Shown: positions 1-7,270, numbered from the stretch's first letter. The stretch is 64,000 bases of DNA from Collimonas rhizosphaerae (GCF_038896935.1 NZ_JBANDC010000021.1:25003-89002); one strand, 5' to 3'. The notes: a model not told the origin generated them from the letters alone. A program made the numbers and translations.

Positions 1-24
1 GCGCAGATCGTCGGTGCGTAGCAT
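1..24 (-). CDS. aroG: 3-deoxy-7-phosphoheptulonate (DAHP) synthase, first 8 codons only
   Basis: Only the first eight codons (MLRTDDLR) lie in the window, reading off its left edge. An AGGAG ribosome-binding site sits 6 nt before the ATG. The peptide resembles the start of E. coli AroG (NDDLRIKEI...), the class I DAHP synthase that condenses phosphoenolpyruvate and erythrose 4-phosphate at the entry of the shikimate pathway. Eight residues alone would be weak evidence. The upstream Phe/Tyr-rich leader and attenuator fit an aromatic pathway gene and raise the likelihood. Other genes under Phe attenuation (pheA, pheS) start differently. The call needs the neighbouring sequence for confirmation. 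Confidence 0.55.
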
Positions 25-56
25 GTTTTTCTCCTGGCTCAAAAGTGACTGGGTAT

Positions 57-86
57 AAAAAAACCGCCATCGCTGGCGGTTTTTTA
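57..86 (-). terminator. Intrinsic terminator, probable attenuator before aroG
   Basis: A 7-bp GC-rich stem (ACCGCCA / TGGCGGT) with loop TCGC, extended by A/T pairs, ends in a T-run on either strand. It lies between the leader peptide stop (109) and the downstream ATG (24), where an attenuator is expected. Its 5' arm on the minus-strand RNA (ACCGCC, positions 80-75) can pair instead with GGCGGT inside the leader reading frame (positions 136-131), giving an antiterminator option. Confidence 0.75.
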
Positions 87-108
87 GAAATTTCGGTTTG
101 CTCTTTAC

Positions 109-189
109 TTACGAACGCTTACCGCTTTTCACCGCCGTGGGGCTGGAATAGCTAAAGTAAAAAAAGAAATAAGCGCGTGCGAAAGACAT
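109..189 (-). CDS. Phe/Tyr-rich leader peptide (26 aa)
   Basis: This is a 26-residue frame starting MSFARAYFFFYFSYSS. Residues 7-14 contain four Phe and three Tyr, like the E. coli PheL and PheM leader peptides. It is followed by a terminator hairpin and then by the start of a probable DAHP synthase gene, the layout of transcription attenuation by charged tRNA. The stalling codons lie just before the segment (codons 18-20, ACG GCG GTG) that can pair with the terminator's 5' arm. No strong Shine-Dalgarno is seen before the ATG. The role is inferred from composition and position; translation is unproven. Confidence 0.7.
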   Translation of the reverse strand: MSFARAYFFFYFSYSSPTAVKSGKRS

Positions 190-223
190 GTTTTTCAGTA
201 AAGGATTATTAAAATCAAGGCCA

Positions 224-252
224 ATAGTGCAGGATTTCCAGAAATTTGGCAA
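224..252 (-). promoter_or_regulatory. Candidate sigma-70 promoter for leader-aroG
   Basis: On the minus strand a -35 TTGCCA (252-247) is followed by exactly 17 nt and a -10 CACTAT (229-224). A start near 217 would give a short leader RNA containing the Phe/Tyr peptide (ATG at 189) and the attenuator. The match to consensus is moderate. Confidence 0.45.
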
Positions 253-310
253 GGCCAGGATTACCACACCCTGCGGCAGCGCAAAACTGCAGCCGGCTGG
301 GCTTCGCCGA

Positions 311-1516
311 TCAATGCATGGCAACCGCATGCCCCGCGCCAACGATGGGCGCAATCCCATCCCGCCGATCCAGCCGTCCCGCCAGCGAAGTCAGGCCCAA
401 CGCGCCCAGCACCACGATAGCGCCGATCCAGGGAGTCGCCATCAAGCCGAGATGACTGACGATCAGGCCGCCGCCCCAGGCGCCCAGCGCAATGCCGACA
501 TTGAATGCTGCAATGTTCAGGCCGGAAGCCACATCCACCGCACGCGGCGCATGGCGTTCCGCCTGCTGCACTACATACACCTGCAAGCCCGGCACGTTGC
601 CGAAGGCAAAAGCGCCCCAGGCCAGCACGGTCAGCACAGCCAGCCAAGGATTGGCCGCGGTAAAAGTCAGCACGAACAGGACCAGCGCCAGTAAGGTAAA
701 CACCATCTGCAATGCGCGTATCGGCCCCTTCCTGTCAGCCAGCTTGCCGCCCCAGATATTGCCGAATGCCACTGAAACGCCGTACACCAGCATGACCAGG
801 CTCACCGTAGAAGCCGAGAAGCCGGAGACTTCCTGCAGGATCGGCGCCAGGTAAGTAAAAGCGATAAAAGAACCGCCGTAACCCAGGGCCGTGATCGCAT
901 ATACCAGCAACAGCCGCGGTTTCTTCAAGACGGCAGCCTGGGTCAGCAACGATGCCGGCTTGCTGCTGGCGATATTGTCAGGCACGAGGATCCAGCTGCC
1001 GACAAACGCAATCACTCCCAGCAGCGACACTGCCAGGAAAGTCGACTGCCAGCCGAAAGTCTGGCCGATGAACGTACCGAGCGGCACGCCGGTGACCAAG
1101 GCCACCGTCAGCCCGGTAAACATGAGGGCAATGGCGCTGGCTGCCTTTTCTTTCGGCACCAGGCTGGTGGCAATGGTCGATCCGATCGAGAAGAACACGC
1201 CGTGCGCCAGCCCCGTCAGCACACGCGCCGCCATCAGCGCTTCATACCCCGGCGCCATCCATGCCACCAGGTTGCCGACAGTGAACAAGGCCATCAGGCC
1301 CAGCAGCAGATGCTTGCGCGGCACGCGGCCGGTCAAGGCTGTCAGCACCGGCGCGCCTACCGCGACACCCAATGCATAAAGGCTGACCAGCAAGCCGGCC
1401 GACGGAACGGAAACGCCAAGGCTGGCGGCAATAGTCGGAATCAGGCCAACGATAACGAATTCTGTCGTCCCGATGGCAAAAGCGCTGAGCGTCAGCGCCC
1501 AAAGTGCGAGTGGCAT
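311..1516 (-). CDS. MFS transporter, DHA1/AraJ-NepI type efflux permease
   Basis: A 401-residue polytopic membrane protein beginning MPLALWALTLSAFAIG, with about twelve hydrophobic segments. The first segment carries the GTTEFVIVG signature of the drug:H+ antiporter-1 group (AraJ, NepI, YdhP), and loop 2-3 has a GRVPRK basic motif. These inner-membrane proteins export sugars, nucleosides or drugs by proton antiport; the substrate cannot be told from sequence. The ATG at 1516 is preferred over in-frame codons further upstream because of the AGGAA ribosome-binding site and because family similarity begins here. A REP-like palindrome cluster lies upstream. The gene appears intact. Confidence 0.85.
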   Translation of the reverse strand: MPLALWALTLSAFAIGTTEFVIVGLIPTIAASLGVSVPSAGLLVSLYALGVAVGAPVLTALTGRVPRKHLLLGLMALFTVGNLVAWMAPGYEALMAARVLTGLAHGVFFSIGSTIATSLVPKEKAASAIALMFTGLTVALVTGVPLGTFIGQTFGWQSTFLAVSLLGVIAFVGSWILVPDNIASSKPASLLTQAAVLKKPRLLLVYAITALGYGGSFIAFTYLAPILQEVSGFSASTVSLVMLVYGVSVAFGNIWGGKLADRKGPIRALQMVFTLLALVLFVLTFTAANPWLAVLTVLAWGAFAFGNVPGLQVYVVQQAERHAPRAVDVASGLNIAAFNVGIALGAWGGGLIVSHLGLMATPWIGAIVVLGALGLTSLAGRLDRRDGIAPIVGAGHAVAMH

Positions 1517-1645
1517 GATGTTTTTCCTGTTTGAAGTTTGACGCCATGCAGTTTGACGGCCGGCGCAACAAAGAAAAACCACCCCGCTCACAATACATAT
1601 GTGACTGAAAATCAAATATATGCGAAATTTGATGTAAATTCCGCA

Positions 1646-1803
1646 CAAAACTCCCCGAGCACCAAGGCATGCAGCCCGCATCCAAACAAATAGGGTCAGA
1701 GTCGAATTATTCAAAACTCCCCGAGCACCAGGGCATGCAGTCCGAATAAATAGGGTCAGAGTCGAATTGTTGACCGGTCAACAATTCGACTCTGACCCTA
1801 TTT
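1646..1803. repeat. REP-like cluster: tandem ~60-bp repeat plus 56-bp perfect palindrome
   Basis: Two direct copies (1646-1708 and 1712-1768) share the core AACTCCCCGAGCACCA, then GGCATGCAG, then TAGGGTCAGAGTCGAATT. The second copy runs into a perfect 56-bp palindrome (1748-1803, centre 1775/1776) with 28-nt arms that include AGGGTCAGAGTCGAATT. Such palindromes near GGGTCAG cores are typical of REP elements mobilised by Y1 (RAYT-type) transposases, but no transposase is present here. A palindrome at 60400-60522 also carries GGGTCAG. The element lies between two divergent genes and could also terminate transcription. Confidence 0.8.
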
Positions 1804-1813
1804 AACATTACTG

Positions 1814-1863
1814 AATTCGACCGCAAGAGCCGGAGTGCGACGGTTCGGTTGCCTGCCTAGACT
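1814..1863 (+). promoter_or_regulatory. Ada box and promoter of the alkylation-repair operon
   Basis: The sequence AAT-N6-GCAA (AAT 1814-1816, GCAA 1823-1826) matches the known E. coli Ada binding rule. A -10-like TAGACT starts 44 nt after the AAT (1858-1863). The same box, flanks (GAATTCGAC, CGGAGTGC) and 44-nt spacing occur before ada at 4532. There is no good -35, as expected for an activator-dependent promoter. Confidence 0.75.
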
Positions 1864-1892
1864 GGGAACCATCAACCACTTTGGAGTAAATC

Positions 1893-2456
1893 ATGGACAC
1901 ATTGCACGGCACTGCCTCGACAGGGCTCTATTTGAGGCAACCCGATACTGTCGTGGAAGAGCAGATCCGCTACGCCGTCGGCGACGGTCCACTGGGGAAA
2001 TTCCTGGCGGCCCAGAGCTCGCACGGTATCTGCGCCATCATGTTCGGCGATAACGAACAAGTCCTGGCCAGCGAACTGGCGCGCAGCTTCCCCAGGGCAA
2101 AGCTCGCCCTGAGCTACTACGCGCTGCGAGGATTGATCACGGAAATCAATACCGCGATAGCCTGGCCGGAATACCGGCTGAGCCAGCCGCTGGACATCGG
2201 CGGCACCGGTTTCCAGCAGCAAGTGTGGCAGGCGCTGCTGGAAATTCCCCCGGGCGCCACCGCCAGCTACCAGGACATCGCCAATCGCCTCGGCAAGCCC
2301 GATGCCGTGCGTGCGGTGGCTGGCGCTTGCGGCGCTAACCTGCTGGCGCTGGCCATCCCCTGCCACAGGGTCATCAGGCAAGACGGCGACATCTCGGGCT
2401 ATCGCTGGGGCGTGCAACGCAAGCAGGCGCTGCTGCGGCGCGAGGCGCGGGCATGA
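1893..2456 (+). CDS. ogt: Methylated-DNA--[protein]-cysteine S-methyltransferase (Ada C-terminal type)
   Basis: A 187-residue protein. Residues ~33-95 form the N-terminal ribonuclease-H-like part and residues ~100-183 the DNA-binding/catalytic part, with the active-site motif IPCHRVI (Cys157) and the SGYRWG segment. It repairs O6-methylguanine and O4-methylthymine by irreversible transfer of the methyl group to the cysteine. It resembles the C-terminal half of Ada (GICAI, FQQQVWQAL) more than classical Ogt, so it may derive from an ada duplication. GGAG precedes the ATG. It is the first gene of an operon whose promoter carries an Ada box, and its stop overlaps the next start by 4 nt. Confidence 0.9.
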   Translation: MDTLHGTASTGLYLRQPDTVVEEQIRYAVGDGPLGKFLAAQSSHGICAIMFGDNEQVLASELARSFPRAKLALSYYALRGLITEINTAIAWPEYRLSQPLDIGGTGFQQQVWQALLEIPPGATASYQDIANRLGKPDAVRAVAGACGANLLALAIPCHRVIRQDGDISGYRWGVQRKQALLRREARA

Positions 2457-3196
2457 ACGCCGTCGCGCGCCGCGCCGTGCCGGACGGCGGCGCCATCGCC
2501 GACCGGCTCAACCGCATCGATTGGGAAAACGTCTACCAGGACCTGGACAACTACGGCAGCGCCCTGCTGCCGCGCCTGTTGACGCCAGAAGAATGCGCGG
2601 CGCTCATCGCGCTCTATCCGCGCGACGATATCTTCCGCAGCCGGGTGCTGATGGAACGCCACGGCTTCGGACGCGGCGAGTACAAATATTTCAGCTATCC
2701 CTTGCCCGACCTGGTCGGCGCCATGCGCACCGGCCTCTATCCATTGCTGGCGCCGCTCGCCAACCGCTGGCACGAAACCATGGATATCGGCGTCCGCTTC
2801 CCGCAACGGCATGCCGATTTCATCGCTCGTTGCCACGCGGCGGGACAACTGCGTCCGACGCCGCTCATGCTGCAATACGGCGCCGGCGACTACAACTGCC
2901 TGCATCAAGACCTGTACGGCGAACACGTGTTTCCCCTGCAGGCGGCGATCCTGCTATCCGAACCTGGCCGCGATTTCAGCGGCGGCGAATTCGTGATGAC
3001 CGAGCAAAGGCCGCGCATGCAATCGCGTCCCGAAGTCATTCCCCTGGTCCAGGGCGACGCTGTCGTGTTTGCCGTCCACAATCGCCCGGTCCAGGGCCAG
3101 CGCGGCGCATATAGGGTAAATTTACGGCATGGCGTCAGCCGCATCCGCTCCGGGTCGCGGCACACGCTGGGCGTGATTTTCCATGACGCCTTATGA
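2453..3196 (+). CDS. 2OG-Fe(II) oxygenase family protein
   Basis: A 247-residue protein. The HQD at the motif CLHQDLYGE gives the H-x-D part of an iron site, and the C-terminal RVNLRHGVSR supplies the distal His and the 2-oxoglutarate-binding Arg expected in the double-stranded beta-helix fold. Such enzymes use oxygen and 2-oxoglutarate to hydroxylate or demethylate a substrate. The gene is translationally coupled to the upstream methyltransferase (ATGA overlap) and directly precedes alkB, so a part in alkylation repair or the associated response is plausible, but its substrate is unknown. It is not AlkB itself: the motif spacing and N-terminus differ from the AlkB encoded next to it. Confidence 0.8.
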   Translation: MNAVARRAVPDGGAIADRLNRIDWENVYQDLDNYGSALLPRLLTPEECAALIALYPRDDIFRSRVLMERHGFGRGEYKYFSYPLPDLVGAMRTGLYPLLAPLANRWHETMDIGVRFPQRHADFIARCHAAGQLRPTPLMLQYGAGDYNCLHQDLYGEHVFPLQAAILLSEPGRDFSGGEFVMTEQRPRMQSRPEVIPLVQGDAVVFAVHNRPVQGQRGAYRVNLRHGVSRIRSGSRHTLGVIFHDAL

Positions 3197-3206
3197 AGAG
3201 CATCAC

Positions 3207-3860
3207 ATGACTTTAGATTTGTTCGACACCGAGGAATTGTCCGATAACCGCCAGCAGCAACTGGCGCAAGATGCGGTCGTATTGCGCGCTTTCGCCACGC
3301 CATACGTAGCGCAATTGCTGCCGCAGCTGGAAGCAATCCAGCAAGCATCGCCGTTCCGCCACCTGGTGACGCCGGGCGGCTTCCGCATGTCGGTAGCCAT
3401 GACGTGCTGCGGCGCTCTCGGCTGGACCAGCGACCGCCGCGGCTATCGCTACAGCGCTATCGATCCCGACAGCGGCCGCCGCTGGCCTGCCATGCCCGAC
3501 GTTTTCTTGCAGCTGGCGCAAGCCGCCGCAGCGCAGGCCGGATTCGACGGCTTCCTGCCGGACGCCTGCCTGATCAACCGCTACCAGCCGGGAACCAGGC
3601 TGTCGCTGCATCAGGACAAGGATGAACAGGACTACGACGCCCCCATCGTTTCTGTCTCGCTGGGCATCCCCGCGATGTTCCTGTTCGGCGGCCATGAGCG
3701 CAGCGACAAGGCAGCCCGCGTGCCGCTGTTCCATGGCGATGTCGTGGTCTGGGGCGGCGTCGACCGGCTGCGCTACCACGGCGTGCTGCCGCTGAAGGAA
3801 GCCGAGCATCCTCTGCTCGGCGGACAAAGGATCAACCTCACTTTTCGCAAGGCTGCCTAA
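3207..3860 (+). CDS. alkB: Alpha-ketoglutarate-dependent DNA dioxygenase AlkB
   Basis: A 217-residue protein that aligns along its length with E. coli AlkB: SPFR.LVTPGG, MSVAMT.CG.LGW, WPAMP, ACLINRY.PG. The iron ligands are in LHQDKDE (His, Asp) and YHGV (His); RINLTFR holds the 2-oxoglutarate-binding Arg. AlkB oxidatively demethylates 1-methyladenine and 3-methylcytosine in DNA. The ATG at 3207 (MTLDLFD) is chosen over one at 3183 because it matches the E. coli start MLDLF. It lies 10 nt after the upstream gene and ends one base before the glycosylase gene. Complete and apparently functional. Confidence 0.95.
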   Translation: MTLDLFDTEELSDNRQQQLAQDAVVLRAFATPYVAQLLPQLEAIQQASPFRHLVTPGGFRMSVAMTCCGALGWTSDRRGYRYSAIDPDSGRRWPAMPDVFLQLAQAAAAQAGFDGFLPDACLINRYQPGTRLSLHQDKDEQDYDAPIVSVSLGIPAMFLFGGHERSDKAARVPLFHGDVVVWGGVDRLRYHGVLPLKEAEHPLLGGQRINLTFRKAA

Positions 3861-4532
3861 ATGCCTGGTTCAACCATGATCGCCGCGGACACATCCGGGA
3901 ACGCCTACTCTGAAGCCGAGCAATTCCTCTCGGCGCTGGATTCCGACTGGGAGCGCCACATCGCCCATGTCGGCCCGTGCCGCCACGCCGCCAAACCGGC
4001 GCGCGATCCCTATCAAGCCCTGGTGCGGGCGATTGCCTACCAGCAGCTGCATGCGCGCGCCGGCGACGCCATCCTTGGCCGCATGCTGGCGCTATATGCC
4101 GGCACGCCTTTTCCAAGCGCACGGCAATTGCTGGATACGCCGGTCGATGTCTTGCGCGGCTGCGGCTTCTCGGCCGGCAAGATCGCCACTATCCACGGCA
4201 TTGCCCAGGCTGCGCTGGATGGCGTCGTGCCTCTGCGCGCCGACGCTGCGGCCATGAGCGACGCCGCCCTCATCGAACGGCTGACGAGCCTGCGCGGCGT
4301 CGGCCGCTGGACAGTCGAGATGTTCCTGATCTATACGCTGGAGCGCATGGATATCCTGCCGGCCGACGACTTCGGCGTGCGCGAAGGCTATCGCCGCCTG
4401 AAGAACCTGCCGCAGGCGCCGACCAGGAAACAGATCGGCGACATCGGCCTGGCCTGGAGTCCATACCGCACCGTGGCCGCCTGGTATTTGTGGCGTTTTC
4501 CGAAAAATCCGCCGGCTAATGATATGGTCTGA
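3861..4532 (+). CDS. DNA-3-methyladenine glycosylase II (AlkA/HhH-GPD family)
   Basis: A 223-residue HhH-GPD glycosylase. It has AIAYQQLHARAG early on, a helix-hairpin-helix LRGVGRWTVEM around residue 150, and ILPADDFGVREGY, whose second Asp corresponds to the catalytic Asp of AlkA. It excises 3-methyladenine and other alkylated bases. It lacks the N-terminal domain of E. coli AlkA, as do many short bacterial and yeast Mag-type enzymes. The ATG follows the alkB stop directly. Its TGA stop (4530-4532) shares its last base with the AAT of the Ada box that controls the next gene. Confidence 0.9.
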   Translation: MPGSTMIAADTSGNAYSEAEQFLSALDSDWERHIAHVGPCRHAAKPARDPYQALVRAIAYQQLHARAGDAILGRMLALYAGTPFPSARQLLDTPVDVLRGCGFSAGKIATIHGIAQAALDGVVPLRADAAAMSDAALIERLTSLRGVGRWTVEMFLIYTLERMDILPADDFGVREGYRRLKNLPQAPTRKQIGDIGLAWSPYRTVAAWYLWRFPKNPPANDMV

Positions 4533-4581
4533 ATTCGACAGCAAGACTCGGAGTGCCGCGCCCCCGACGCCTTGCTAAAGT
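4532..4581 (+). promoter_or_regulatory. Ada box and promoter of ada
   Basis: AAT (4532-4534), N6, GCAA (4541-4544), then a -10-like TAAAGT at 4576-4581, starting exactly 44 nt from the AAT as in the operon promoter at 1814. The flanking CTGAATTCGAC and CGGAGTGC are shared by both sites. This implies autoregulation of ada. Confidence 0.75.
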
Positions 4582-4610
4582 ACAGCTACGATATCCAACC
4601 GGAAACCGAT

Positions 4611-5693
4611 ATGCGACCGCTGACACAATACCAACACACCGCCAGGCAGGCTGCCGAACGCGATCCGCGCTGGGCAGCGGTGCTGGCGCGCGATCCGGCT
4701 GCAGACATGCAATTTGTGTATGCCGTCAAGACCACCGGCGTGTATTGCCGCCCGAGCAGCCCGACACGCCTGCCGCGCCCCGAAAACGTCGAGTTTTTCG
4801 ATACGCCGGAAGCAGCCGAAGCAGCCGGCTACCGGCCCAGCAAACGCGGCGCCGACCAGACCTCGGTGGCGGCCCATCACGCCGAACTGGTAGCAGCCGC
4901 CTGCCGCCGCATCGAGCGCGCGGAGGAACTGCCGAGCCTGGAAATGCTGGCCGCCGACGCCGGCCTCAGCCTGTTCCATTTCCATCGCGTGTTCAAGGCC
5001 GTCACCGGCTTGACGCCCAAGGCTTACGCCAACGCTCACCGGGCAAAAAAAGTGCGCGACCATCTCAGCCACAGCCATTCCGTCACCGAGGCGATCTACG
5101 ACGCCGGCTTCAATTCCAACAGCCGTTTTTATGAAGCTTCCGGCAAAGTGCTGGGCATGACGCCGACCGACTACCGTGCCGGCGGCGCCAACACCGATAT
5201 CCGTTTTGCGATCGGCGAATGTTCACTGGGGGCGATCCTGGTGGCGCAAAGCGAACGCGGCGTCTGCGCCATCTTCCTGGGCGACGATCCCAACGCGCTG
5301 GCGCATGACTTGCAGGATAAATTCCCGCGCGCGCACCTGATCGGCGCCGACCATGACTTCGAGCAGCTGGTGGCGCAAGTGGTGGGTTTCATCGAAGCGC
5401 CTGCCATCGGCCTGGACCTGCCGCTGGACGTGCGCGGCACCGCTTTCCAGCAACGCGTGTGGCAGGCGCTGCGCGACATCCCGGCCGGCAGCACCACCAG
5501 CTACGCCGAGATCGCCGCCCGCATCGGCTCGCCCAAGGCGGTACGCGCCGTCGCGCAAGCTTGCGCCGCCAACAGCCTGGCAGTGGCGATTCCCTGCCAT
5601 CGCGTGATCCGCAGCGACGGCAGCGCCTCCGGCTATCGCTGGGGAGTGGAACGCAAGCATGCGCTGCTGGAGCGTGAACAAAACCCAGCGTGA
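4611..5693 (+). CDS. ada: Bifunctional Ada: methylphosphotriester acceptor/activator and O6-alkylguanine methyltransferase
   Basis: A 360-residue protein close in length to E. coli Ada (354). Order: N-terminal Ada domain (residues ~15-85), AraC-type helix-turn-helix (~90-190) and methyltransferase domain (~195-355) with IPCHRVI (Cys329). The N-terminal acceptor corresponds to Cys46 in VYCRPSS. The other three zinc ligands known from E. coli Ada (Cys42, 69, 72) are replaced here by Ser50, Ser77 and Gly80 (motifs CRPSS and RPSKRG). Methyl transfer to the acceptor normally depends on that zinc, so the sensing mechanism may be altered or lost. The C-terminal repair domain looks intact. Start at 4611 fits the family; an upstream in-frame ATG at 4572 lies within the promoter. 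Confidence 0.93.
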   Translation: MRPLTQYQHTARQAAERDPRWAAVLARDPAADMQFVYAVKTTGVYCRPSSPTRLPRPENVEFFDTPEAAEAAGYRPSKRGADQTSVAAHHAELVAAACRRIERAEELPSLEMLAADAGLSLFHFHRVFKAVTGLTPKAYANAHRAKKVRDHLSHSHSVTEAIYDAGFNSNSRFYEASGKVLGMTPTDYRAGGANTDIRFAIGECSLGAILVAQSERGVCAIFLGDDPNALAHDLQDKFPRAHLIGADHDFEQLVAQVVGFIEAPAIGLDLPLDVRGTAFQQRVWQALRDIPAGSTTSYAEIAARIGSPKAVRAVAQACAANSLAVAIPCHRVIRSDGSASGYRWGVERKHALLEREQNPA

Positions 5694-5714
5694 TGCAGGC
5701 CCGCAAACCTGCTA

Positions 5715-6086
5715 TCAGACCGGACGCAGCTGCTCGGCCAGCGAGCGCGTTTTGTCGCTGACGACGTCGCCGGTATGCAGCGTCGTTTTACGTTCGATCA
5801 GCATCAGGTGGCACTCTTCCTCCGCCACGGGGTTATGCCGCACACCCTTGGGCACGACAAACATCTCCCCTTCGCCCAGTTCAACCGTGCGGTCTTCCAT
5901 TTCGATGCGCAGGCGGCCTTTCAGGACCAGGAACAGTTCGTCTTCCTGATCGTGGCTGTGCCAGGCCAGGGAGCCTTTTACCTTGGCGACCTTGACGTAA
6001 GAATCGTCAACCTCGGCGACTACGCGCGGCGACCAGTGTTCTGTCAATGATGCGGCTATTTGCTGCGGCGAGCTGACGTCTGACAT
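5715..6086 (-). CDS. Cupin-domain protein
   Basis: A 123-residue single-domain cupin. Motif 1 is seen as WHSHDQEDELFLVLKGRL (two His and Glu metal ligands) and motif 2 as FVVPKGVRHNP. Small cupins of this type are metal-binding isomerases, dioxygenases or ligand sensors; the function is not predictable here. It lies 39 nt downstream of the JmjC-like gene on the same strand, so the two could form an operon. Full length for the family. Confidence 0.8.
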   Translation of the reverse strand: MSDVSSPQQIAASLTEHWSPRVVAEVDDSYVKVAKVKGSLAWHSHDQEDELFLVLKGRLRIEMEDRTVELGEGEMFVVPKGVRHNPVAEEECHLMLIERKTTLHTGDVVSDKTRSLAEQLRPV

Positions 6087-6125
6087 GATTTTTCCAGTTG
6101 ATGAAGGTTGAGCACCGCCCGTCCG

Positions 6126-7151
6126 TTACGGGCCTTTCAGTTTGTTCGCCAGGTAGCTCCGCACCTGCTGTTCCTGCTCCGCCGACATGTCGCCCAGGAC
6201 GCCATGCCGATGCGGCGGAATGTGCGCGGTCAAATCTTGGCCGGAGTCGAACACATAATGGTTGAAGATGCTGGCCCAGGCCTGACGATAAGCCGGGGCG
6301 CGTTTTTTCAGGTTGACCAGCGCCAGCATCAGGCTGTCGGAGCCGGAATGGATGGAGTCGGCAGTGCCGACCGCGCCACCCCACCAGTAGTTGACCAGGA
6401 TATTGCATGCCTGCAGCGATTCGACATGATGCCACCACAGCGGCGGTATGTAGAGCGCATCGCCCGGCTCCAGCTCGGCCGCCTGGGCTGCCTTCAGGGC
6501 CTCCCTGAACTTGGGATACTTCTCGAAGTCCGGCTCGTTCAGCGCCACCATGCTGATCGGCGCGCCGGTGGGTGCGAAATCCAGGGGTCCGATGTAAAGA
6601 TTGCCGATCTGCTCCGGCGGGAACAAGGTAAACCGGCGCCTGCCGCTGACCACGCAGGCGATATTATGGGCATCGTCGAAATGCGCGGGCGTGGTGACGG
6701 CGTTGCCTATCCATATCCTGGGGATGACCTCGGGGCCAAGCACCGACAATGAATTATCGTCCAGGAAACCCGGCAGGCAATTGGCGATCAGTGCGCTCTG
6801 CGCCGCAACCGCGGGCGGGTTGGCAAACTGCCGGTAACGCAGCAATTGCTCGACGATGGCGGAGACCGGAAGTCGGTTGCGCAGGTAGTTGAAACCGTTC
6901 ATGGCTTCATCGTAGAAGATGCGGCCCTTGGCTTGCGGCGGCGTCATGATGGCGTCGACGTCGCTGCCGCTATCCAGCTTCGTCAGGTAGCCGCAAATCG
7001 CTTCGGTAGAGGTTTTGGCCAGCTGCACCGCCGGCCAGTGTTTGACATAGCCGCGCAGGACCACCGGCTGGTATTGGGTGGCGATCTCTTCCTTGAAGAT
7101 GCGGTCGTCAACATCGTGTCGTTCCGCAATCGCTTGCAAGCTCTGGCTCAT
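6126..7151 (-). CDS. Cupin-like JmjC-domain 2OG-Fe(II) oxygenase
   Basis: A 341-residue protein of the cupin_8/JmjC type. It has PVVLRGYVKHWPA near the N-terminus (a typical entry motif), PAHFDDAHN (H-x-D iron ligands) near residue 170, and PPLWWHHVES with the distal His near residue 245. Such proteins hydroxylate amino acid side chains in proteins or small molecules; some sit beside TonB receptors or halogenases. No partner of that kind is adjacent. A GGAAG ribosome-binding site precedes the ATG. The neighbouring cupin gene is downstream on the same strand. Confidence 0.8.
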   Translation of the reverse strand: MSQSLQAIAERHDVDDRIFKEEIATQYQPVVLRGYVKHWPAVQLAKTSTEAICGYLTKLDSGSDVDAIMTPPQAKGRIFYDEAMNGFNYLRNRLPVSAIVEQLLRYRQFANPPAVAAQSALIANCLPGFLDDNSLSVLGPEVIPRIWIGNAVTTPAHFDDAHNIACVVSGRRRFTLFPPEQIGNLYIGPLDFAPTGAPISMVALNEPDFEKYPKFREALKAAQAAELEPGDALYIPPLWWHHVESLQACNILVNYWWGGAVGTADSIHSGSDSLMLALVNLKKRAPAYRQAWASIFNHYVFDSGQDLTAHIPPHRHGVLGDMSAEQEQQVRSYLANKLKGP

Positions 7152-7236
7152 TCAGCTTCCCGGTTAAAGACGGCGATCAATTTGCCTGAGGAGGATAACC
7201 CGATTTGAGCTGGCGAGCCAGAATGCAAAGCAGCTT

Positions 7237-7258
7237 TACAATACCCAAATAGGGTATT
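7237..7258 (+). promoter_or_regulatory. Operator palindrome over -10 of the MNT gene
   Basis: AATACCC (7240-7246), 5-nt spacer, GGGTATT (7252-7258) form a perfect 7-bp inverted repeat overlapping a -10-like TACAAT (7237-7242). A further half-site, GGGTAT, spans the start codon region (7272-7277). It is a probable autoregulatory site for the winged-helix protein encoded at 7271. Confidence 0.55.
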
Positions 7259-7270
7259 AACATTCCATTT

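Noticed and set aside
109..360. 83-residue minus-strand protein starting at 360
   Set aside because: Only the last 26 codons (from 189) look meaningful; the upstream portion overlaps the MFS gene's 3' end and the predicted promoter.
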